This document shows, piece after piece, positions 1-4,336 of a stretch of DNA of 7,097 nt. The DNA comes from Acidobacteriota bacterium (GTDB lineage: Bacteria > Acidobacteriota > Terriglobia > Terriglobales > Acidobacteriaceae): contig JAJXXG010000807.1 of NCBI GenBank assembly GCA_021781255.1, forward strand, positions 1 through 7,097, given 5' to 3'. How positions within the stretch are numbered: the first letter of the stretch is position 1; each line of letters opens with the position of its first letter. Position numbers and translations under genes: made by a program. The notes under the pieces were generated by a model. It was not told the origin of the DNA. It worked only from the letters and a program-made list of their open reading frames with translations, and searched no databases.

Positions 1-631
1 GCTCCCCCGGAAAAAGATGGCGCGTGTGAATCGGCAGCAGATCGTACACACCCTTCAGCGCAATCGGCACCAGCGGCATCTGCGCCCGGATCGCCATGTA
101 CGCCGCGCCGTCCAGAAACGGCTTCAGCTCTCCCGTCGCCGTCCGTCCTCCTTCTGGAAACACCACCAGCGGCATCCCCGCGCGCAGCGCCTTCACTCCT
201 CCGCTCAGGCTCGCCAGCGAGGCGTGCGGATTTCCAATGTCAATCGGCATCTGCCCTGACCGGTCCAGATACCACCCGATGAACGGCCACTGCCAAAGCT
301 CCTTCTTCGCCAGGATTCGGAACTGAAACGGCAATGCCGCAAAAATCACCGGAATGTCCATGTACGACGTATGGTTTGACGCGTACACCGCCACCGGGTG
401 CTTGCGCAGATTCTCCGCGCCCTCCACCCTCACCCGCGACAGCGAGATCCGCACCACGTTGCGCGCCCACAGCCGCGCGATCCGGTGCTGCACCCGCCCG
501 CTCTTCTCCATCACTGACACCGCCAGCGCCGCGCTCCCGCAGATCACCGTCCACACTGTCAGCACAGGCGTCTGCAACGCATTCGTCCGCCAGCGATGAA
601 GCCGCGGCATGGGATTCGGCCGCTCGCTCAT
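1..631 (-). CDS. plsC: 1-acyl-sn-glycerol-3-phosphate acyltransferase, C-terminus cut by window edge
   Basis: PlsC transfers an acyl group to the sn-2 position of lysophosphatidic acid to give phosphatidic acid, the precursor of membrane phospholipids, at the inner face of the cytoplasmic membrane. About 210 codons are visible, with no stop before the edge; family members are usually about 230-260 residues. A hydrophobic segment at residues 20-41 is the likely membrane anchor. The acyltransferase block I motif NHX4D is seen as NHTSYMD at residues 86-92, with the catalytic His87 and Asp92. GWYLDRSGQMPID lies in the block II position. Block III is FPEGGRT at 158-164, where the family usually has FPEGTRS, so Gly replaces Thr. 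VPIALKG matches block IV. The ATG at 631-629 overlaps the folC stop as ATGA, the usual sign of translational coupling, so both are probably one transcript. The family is certain; the exact acyl acceptor is inferred. Confidence 0.93.
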   Translation of the reverse strand, partial: MSERPNPMPRLHRWRTNALQTPVLTVWTVICGSAALAVSVMEKSGRVQHRIARLWARNVVRISLSRVRVEGAENLRKHPVAVYASNHTSYMDIPVIFAALPFQFRILAKKELWQWPFIGWYLDRSGQMPIDIGNPHASLASLSGGVKALRAGMPLVVFPEGGRTATGELKPFLDGAAYMAIRAQMPLVPIALKGVYDLLPIHTRHLFPGE

Positions 632-1953
632 TCCGCTTTGCCCATTCCTCTCCGCAGAATCGCGCGCGCCTCGCCCACCAGATACACTGACCCTGATATC
701 ACCACCACGCCTCCCTTGGCCTCGTCGCCCGCCGCCCGCAGCGCCTCGCTCACTGATCCCGTCGCAATTGCGTCCGTCCCTGTCCCGCGCGCCGCCTCCA
801 GCAGATCCTCCGTCGCCGTCGCGCGCGCCGAGTGAATCGGCGTCACCATCACCCGCTCGAACAGAGGAAACAGTATCTGCGCCATCTCCCGCGCCGGCTT
901 GTCGCGCAGGCAGCTAAACACCAGAACCTTGCTTCGCGGCCCTTCCAGAATGCTGCGCAGGCCCGCGCGCAGCGCCCATGCTCCCGCCGGATTGTGCGCC
1001 ACGTCCAGCACCCACTCCACCCCGTCGCACACCATCCGCTCCAGCCGTCCCGGCCAGCTCGTCTTGCGGATTCCTGCCTCGATCGCCGCCGCACGGATCG
1101 CGAATCCGTGCTGCTCTCTCAGTTCCACCGCTGCCGCAACTCCCAGGGCCACGTTCCGGTGCTGATGCGCTCCACCCAGCGGCGAATCCACCCGCACAGC
1201 CTCTCCCAGCGCCTGCACTGTATAAGCTCCCGTCGTCTCCACCGCCGGCATGTACTCTACCGCGCTCACCCCGCGCACGCCCAGCTCCGTCGCCACCTCG
1301 CCCAGAATCTGGTTCGCCTCCGGATGCTGCGGCAGCGTAATCATCGTTCCCCCGCGGCGCAGGATTCCCGCCTTCTCCCGCGCAATCGCGCCGATCGTCG
1401 GGCCCAGCCACTCCACATGATCCAGTGCGATATCCGTCACAATCGACAGCACAGGCTCCACCACGTTCGTCGCGTCCAGCCGCCCGCCCAGCCCCACCTC
1501 CAGCACCGCCATCTCCACCTGCCGCTCGGCAAAGTAGAGAAACGCCAGCGCCGTCAGCACCTCAAAGTAGCTCGGCGGCTGCGGCAGCCGTCCGCCGCTC
1601 ACCAGCCCATCTGCCGCCTCCAGCACCTTGAAAAACAGCCGCGCAAAATCGCTGTCCCCAATCTCCGTCCGATTCACCCGCACCCGCTCGTTCGGCCTCT
1701 CCAGATGCGGTGACGTATACAGCCCCGTGCTCAACCCCGCTTCCGTCAAAATCGATGCCAGCGTCGCCGCCGTCGATCCCTTCCCGTTCGTCCCCGCTAT
1801 CAGCACCGAGGCAAACTCCCGCTGCGGATCGCCCAGGGCCGTCAGCAGCGTCCTTACCTCTTCCAGCGAGAACTTGCGCCGCGCCAGTCCCGCCTTCGCA
1901 TAGAGCTCCGGTGTCATGGCATTCAAATGGTCGATGGCCGTCGCGTAAGACAT
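628..1953 (-). CDS. folC: Bifunctional folylpolyglutamate synthase / dihydrofolate synthase
   Basis: FolC is a cytoplasmic Mur-ligase-family enzyme. It uses ATP to add glutamate to dihydropteroate and to folates, which makes dihydrofolate and retains polyglutamylated folate in the cell. The 441-residue product is close to the family norm (about 420-440). Seen in order: P-loop GTNGKGS at 54-60, SPHL...NERVRVN at 81-94, EVGLGGRLDATN at 152-163, the LDH pair at 177-179 and REKAGIL at 192-198, whose Lys194 matches the carbamylated lysine of the family. HQHRN at 263-267, WPGRLE at 300-305 and the C-terminal-domain motif DVAHNP at 317-322 follow. All key residues look intact. The start at 1953 (MSYATAIDHLN) fits the family N-terminus. 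The frame stays open upstream to 2232, but that part is Arg/Gly-rich and unlike FolC. The Shine-Dalgarno is weak (GAGA about 6 nt upstream); a TTG at 1980 just after AGGAGA is an alternative start. A TATACT -10-like element (1968-1963) lies so close that the mRNA might be nearly leaderless. Dual activity is inferred; some homologues do only one step. Confidence 0.95.
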   Translation of the reverse strand: MSYATAIDHLNAMTPELYAKAGLARRKFSLEEVRTLLTALGDPQREFASVLIAGTNGKGSTAATLASILTEAGLSTGLYTSPHLERPNERVRVNRTEIGDSDFARLFFKVLEAADGLVSGGRLPQPPSYFEVLTALAFLYFAERQVEMAVLEVGLGGRLDATNVVEPVLSIVTDIALDHVEWLGPTIGAIAREKAGILRRGGTMITLPQHPEANQILGEVATELGVRGVSAVEYMPAVETTGAYTVQALGEAVRVDSPLGGAHQHRNVALGVAAAVELREQHGFAIRAAAIEAGIRKTSWPGRLERMVCDGVEWVLDVAHNPAGAWALRAGLRSILEGPRSKVLVFSCLRDKPAREMAQILFPLFERVMVTPIHSARATATEDLLEAARGTGTDAIATGSVSEALRAAGDEAKGGVVVISGSVYLVGEARAILRRGMGKAE

Positions 1954-2161
1954 GGAAATCTCAGTATAAAATCCGCGCAATCTCCTGCGCCTCTCCTTAT
2001 ATAACTCCCGGCGCAGAATCCGCCGCAGCCTGCCCACCCCGACCCTTCCAACCGCCCTCCCGCATCTACCCCATCCCTTCTCCCTCTGTGGATTCGCCGC
2101 CTCCTGCAACTCGCTCCACCAGCACGCCTTCGTCGCGCCTCCCACACAACCCGCCTGCATT

Positions 2162-2218
2162 CCACAGGCCTTCCGGCGCCTCCTGTGGGAGCCATGGAAA
2201 ACCATGGTCGATTCCCAC
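2162..2218. repeat. Two overlapping inverted repeats that share a central arm
   Basis: CCACAGG (2162-2168) is complementary to CCTGTGG (2182-2188). The overlapping GTGGGA (2185-2190) is complementary to TCCCAC (2213-2218). The second hairpin is extended inside by CCATGG (2192-2197), AAAA, CCATGG (2202-2207), giving 12 base pairs in two helices around an A4 loop. The two outer stems cannot form together because they use the same bases. No T-run follows on either strand, so this is not an intrinsic terminator. The function is unknown; it could be a protein-binding site or a folded 5' leader. Confidence 0.55.
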
Positions 2219-2518
2219 CCCTTGCGCCCCACTTATCCAATTTCCCTGAATTGCACAGCCGCGTTTTAGAAAACCCGCACCCACCGCAAACCCGCGCCCA
2301 GCCGCTATTCCCTCGCAATTCCCACTTTTCCTATGCCTACTACGGGGGCTTCTGGGTTTTATTTATTAAACACACACTCTTCCACCCCCTCCCGTCGCGC
2401 GCATCCCGCATCGCCATCCTCCGCCACTCCCTCCGCCGGTTCCGCTTTCTGCTCCCAATTCCCTGTATTCCAGAAAATTACCCCGTTTTTCCACGCGCCT
2501 TTTATCCCGAGACATAGC

Positions 2519-2524
2519 TACAAT
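2519..2524 (+). promoter_or_regulatory. Probable -10 element of the dnaN promoter
   Basis: TACAAT matches five of six bases of the TATAAT consensus and predicts transcription from about position 2531. This would leave an 85-135 nt leader before dnaN. The bases 16-18 bp upstream (around 2495-2502) do not resemble TTGACA, so the -35 is weak or absent and the assignment rests on the -10 alone. Confidence 0.4.
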
Positions 2525-2603
2525 CGGGGTGATGAGCCAAGGCCACTTCCGGCCGCCCGCAAGCTGTTGTACAGTGAGGGCATAGGACGCGGCTTCAAGT
2601 GCT

Positions 2604-2661
2604 GGGGAGAGATCTATGCCGAGTGTCGAAAGCGATGTCGAGAAGCCGGCCGTTCAGGGGG
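2604..2661 (+). promoter_or_regulatory. Two alternative ribosome-binding sites for dnaN
   Basis: GGGGAGA at 2604-2610 stands 5 nt before an ATG at 2616. AGGGGG at 2656-2661 stands 5 nt before the in-frame ATG at 2667. Both are good Shine-Dalgarno sequences. The second gives the N-terminus expected of the family (MEITVSRQDLL). The first adds 17 residues with no counterpart in typical sliding clamps. Confidence 0.6.
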
Positions 2662-2666
2662 CAGCG

Positions 2667-3788
2667 ATGGAAATTACCGTAAGCCGCCAGGATCTGCTCA
2701 AGGAGCTCACGGCGACTCAGAGCGTAGTCGAACGCAAGACGACCATCCCGATTCTCTCCAACTTCCTCATCGAAGCCGATGATGATCGCCTCAGCATCAC
2801 CGCCACTGATCTCGATCAGGCCATCCGCACCAGCGCTTCCGTCAAGGTCAAAAAACCGGGCTCCTGCACCATTCCCGCGCGCAAGCTCTACGACTACATC
2901 AAGCTTCTTCCCGACGGCGACATCTCCATCAACCTGCTTGATAATCACTGGGTCCAGATCCGCAGCGGCCGTTCCAAAACCAAGATGGTCGGCATGGCCC
3001 GCGCCAACTATCCCCAGGTTCCTGAGTTTCCTTCCATCGCCGCCACCAGCATCTCCATCCTCGCCTTGCGCGCCCTCATCAGCCGCACCATCTTTGCCAT
3101 CTCCAACGAGGAGTCCCGCTATACCCTGAACGGCGCTCTGCTCATCCTCAAGGCTGAGTCGCTTGCCATGGTCGCCACCGACGGTCATCGCCTCTCCTTC
3201 GTCGAAAAGCCCAATGAGACCCTCGAAGGCATCAGTGGCGAAAAGCGCGTCCTCATCCCGCGCAAGGCTCTTCAGGAGCTGCAGGTGCTCCTTGCCAACA
3301 CCGATGCCGAGAAACTCGACTTCGCCGATGACGAGCACACTCTCTTCTTCCGCATCGGTCATCGCACTCTGTCCAGCCGCAAGCTCACCGGCCAGTTCCC
3401 CAACTTTGAGGCCGTCATGCCTCGCGACAACACCAAGTTCGCTGTCATTCGCTCCAGTGAGCTTGCCGCCGCCATCCAGCGTGTCGCCCAGTTTGCCGAC
3501 GAGCGTTCCGGCGCCATCCGCCTCCGGCTTGAAGACAACGAGCTCAAGATCAGCGCCAACTCCAATGAGTCCGGTGAGAGCGAAGACACCATCGACACGC
3601 CCTACTCCGGCGAGACCATCGCGGTCGGTTTCAACTCCTCGTATATCCTTGACTTCCTCAAGGCCCTCGATAACTCCGGCGAAGTCCGCCTCGAGTTTAA
3701 AGACGCTCAGTCCGCCGGTCAGATGCGTCCCGAGGATCCCGAAGCCGAGTTCAAGTACCGCTATGTCCTCATGCCCATGCGCATCTGA
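2667..3788 (+). CDS. dnaN: DNA polymerase III subunit beta (sliding clamp)
   Basis: DnaN forms the homodimeric ring that encircles DNA and tethers the replicative polymerase, and also binds MutS, DnaA-regulatory and repair partners through its hydrophobic pocket. From this start the protein has 373 residues, close to the usual 366-375 or so, which fits three clamp folds of about 120 residues each. Seen: the N-terminal pattern MEITVSRQDLL, TTIPILSNFLIEA in the first domain, ATDGHRLSF beginning at residue 170 in the second, and the hallmark C-terminus YVLMPMRI, part of the partner-binding cleft. An in-frame ATG at 2616 with its own good Shine-Dalgarno would add 17 residues; I chose 2667 because family members begin there. 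The gene stands alone: dnaA, recF and gyrB are not beside it here, and the divergent neighbour is folC. Codons end mostly in C, in line with the plus-strand C-bias. Function is near certain; only the start is open. Confidence 0.96.
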   Translation: MEITVSRQDLLKELTATQSVVERKTTIPILSNFLIEADDDRLSITATDLDQAIRTSASVKVKKPGSCTIPARKLYDYIKLLPDGDISINLLDNHWVQIRSGRSKTKMVGMARANYPQVPEFPSIAATSISILALRALISRTIFAISNEESRYTLNGALLILKAESLAMVATDGHRLSFVEKPNETLEGISGEKRVLIPRKALQELQVLLANTDAEKLDFADDEHTLFFRIGHRTLSSRKLTGQFPNFEAVMPRDNTKFAVIRSSELAAAIQRVAQFADERSGAIRLRLEDNELKISANSNESGESEDTIDTPYSGETIAVGFNSSYILDFLKALDNSGEVRLEFKDAQSAGQMRPEDPEAEFKYRYVLMPMRI

Positions 3789-3904
3789 ACTTCGCTATCT
3801 GGCATCTCCTTGTCCCCCGCTCGCCTGCCTCCGCTCCACCGCGGCTACAGGAATTTCCGCCCCCTGGTCCATCCCGTCTCCATCGTCCGCTCCCGCCCGT
3901 TTTT
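3789..3904 (+). other. C-rich, G-poor dnaN 3' region, possible Rho-loading stretch
   Basis: After the dnaN stop there is about 115 nt of pyrimidine-rich sequence; in 3841-3900 I count 28 C against 13 G. It ends in TTTTT. I find no stable hairpin before that T-run, so there is no clear intrinsic terminator for dnaN. C-rich unstructured RNA is the kind of site Rho loads on, which is a plausible way to end the dnaN transcript. The whole plus strand is C-rich, which weakens this call. Confidence 0.25.
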
Positions 3905-3959
3905 AACCATAAAACTAATAAAATTAGATATTTGACCCATCTTCACGGAGAGTTATAAC
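3901..3959 (+). promoter_or_regulatory. Strong sigma-70-type promoter with AT-rich upstream tract
   Basis: TTGACC (3932-3937, five of six to consensus) and TATAAC (3954-3959, five of six) are separated by 16 bp. Immediately upstream, 3901-3932 has 28 A/T of 32, an UP-element-like tract that stands out in GC-rich DNA. Transcription should start near 3966. It points toward the TonB-dependent receptor gene, 370 nt downstream, and is the best promoter I can see in the window. Confidence 0.75.
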
Positions 3960-3970
3960 CCTCCGATCCG

Positions 3971-3982
3971 TCCCCCGGGGGA
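3971..3982. promoter_or_regulatory. Perfect 12-bp palindrome at the predicted transcription start
   Basis: TCCCCCGGGGGA is perfectly self-complementary and begins about 5 bp past the predicted start site. This is a common place for a repressor operator. In RNA it would form only a poor hairpin because it has no natural loop, so a DNA-level role is more likely. No known regulator site is recognised. Confidence 0.35.
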
Positions 3983-4248
3983 ACCACCCCATACAACCAT
4001 TGACGTAACTTCACACCCCATTTCCCCCTTTACTTCGTGGGCAGAAAGGACGCATACTCAAGATCAATAGAACGTTACGACAGAACTGGAACCCTGCATT
4101 CACGCAACATTTCTGCAGATCTCTTCTCCCTCAGGGGAGTGGTCTGCCTGATCGAGCCGCGGAACCATGGCAGGCCTCGTTGTACGGAACATTTGGGTAT
4201 CCGTCGTAGCCTCAATCGAAATCTTCCCTAATCAGGGGGCAAGTTACT

Positions 4249-4274
4249 GGAAGCTCTAGCGTGCTTCCTTTTTT
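4249..4274 (+). terminator. Intrinsic terminator inside the receptor gene leader
   Basis: GGAAGC (4249-4254) and GCTTCC (4263-4268) form a perfect 6-bp stem around an 8-nt loop, followed directly by six Ts (4269-4274). This is a textbook Rho-independent terminator on the plus strand. It ends 62 nt before the receptor start codon and lies downstream of the only strong promoter, which is the arrangement of an attenuator or of a separate short transcript. It is too far (460 nt) from dnaN to be its natural terminator. Confidence 0.8.
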
Positions 4275-4336
4275 GACCGTTTCGGCCGCTCCGTCTGCCG
4301 CCGGCAAAGTTCCTCAATTCTTCTGGGAGGCGTTGT

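Larger units (their letters stand above)
1954..2615. other. Divergent intergenic region between folC and dnaN
   Basis: About 660 bp carry no convincing gene. Open frames exist on both strands, but they are Pro/Arg/Ser- or Gly/Arg-rich and lack ribosome-binding sites or recognisable motifs. The region is C-rich on the plus strand. It contains overlapping inverted repeats (2162-2218), an uninterrupted 14-base A/T stretch (2357-2370) in otherwise GC-rich DNA, five degenerate DnaA-box-like 9-mers, and a TACAAT -10 element near the dnaN side. This length is large for a bacterial promoter region, so it may hold regulatory RNA or a protein-binding region. Confidence 0.6.
3966..4274 (+). ncRNA. Structured leader RNA or small RNA upstream of the receptor gene
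   Basis: From the promoter to an intrinsic terminator is about 309 nt. The 3' half is packed with consecutive hairpins. The first pairs GCAGATC (4115-4121) with GGTCTGC (4141-4147), enclosing CTCCC (4126-4130) with GGGAG (4135-4139), in all 12 pairs including one G-U. The second pairs CGAGCC (4153-4158) with GGCCTCG (4173-4179), with one bulged C. The third pairs ACGGA (4184-4188) with TCCGT (4200-4204). The fourth pairs TTCCCT (4224-4229) with AGGGGG (4234-4239), including two G-U pairs. The terminator follows. This stretch is less C-biased than the coding DNA around it. It may be a 5' leader that controls the downstream gene by attenuation, or a free-standing small RNA. I recognise no conserved core of the thiamin, cobalamin or cyclic-di-GMP riboswitches. 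Confidence 0.45.

Noticed and set aside
1954..2232. 93-codon N-terminal extension of folC
   Set aside because: The frame is open, but it is Arg/Gly-rich, has no similarity to FolC and crosses the inverted-repeat region. The family N-terminus begins at 1953.
2185..2517. 110-codon plus-strand frame in the folC-dnaN spacer
   Set aside because: It begins at a GTG inside a hairpin without a Shine-Dalgarno, and its composition (Pro, Arg, His, Phe) follows the base skew.
2532..2585. 17-codon frame (MSQGHFRPP...) just after the predicted dnaN transcription start
   Set aside because: It starts almost at the predicted RNA 5' end, contains nothing recognisable and is short enough to be chance.
3840..3860. 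Hairpin terminator for dnaN around GCGG...CCGC
   Set aside because: The stem is only four pairs with a long loop and no adjacent T-run; the TTTTT at 3900-3904 has no stem directly before it.
4037..4231. 64-codon GTG-started frame in the receptor leader
   Set aside because: No Shine-Dalgarno precedes the GTG, the codon use is unlike the neighbouring genes, and the same bases form consecutive hairpins, so an RNA role explains the stretch better.
4273..4301. Second promoter between terminator and receptor gene, from TTGACC at 4273-4278
   Set aside because: At 16-18 bp spacing the sequence is GC-rich, with nothing like TATAAT.
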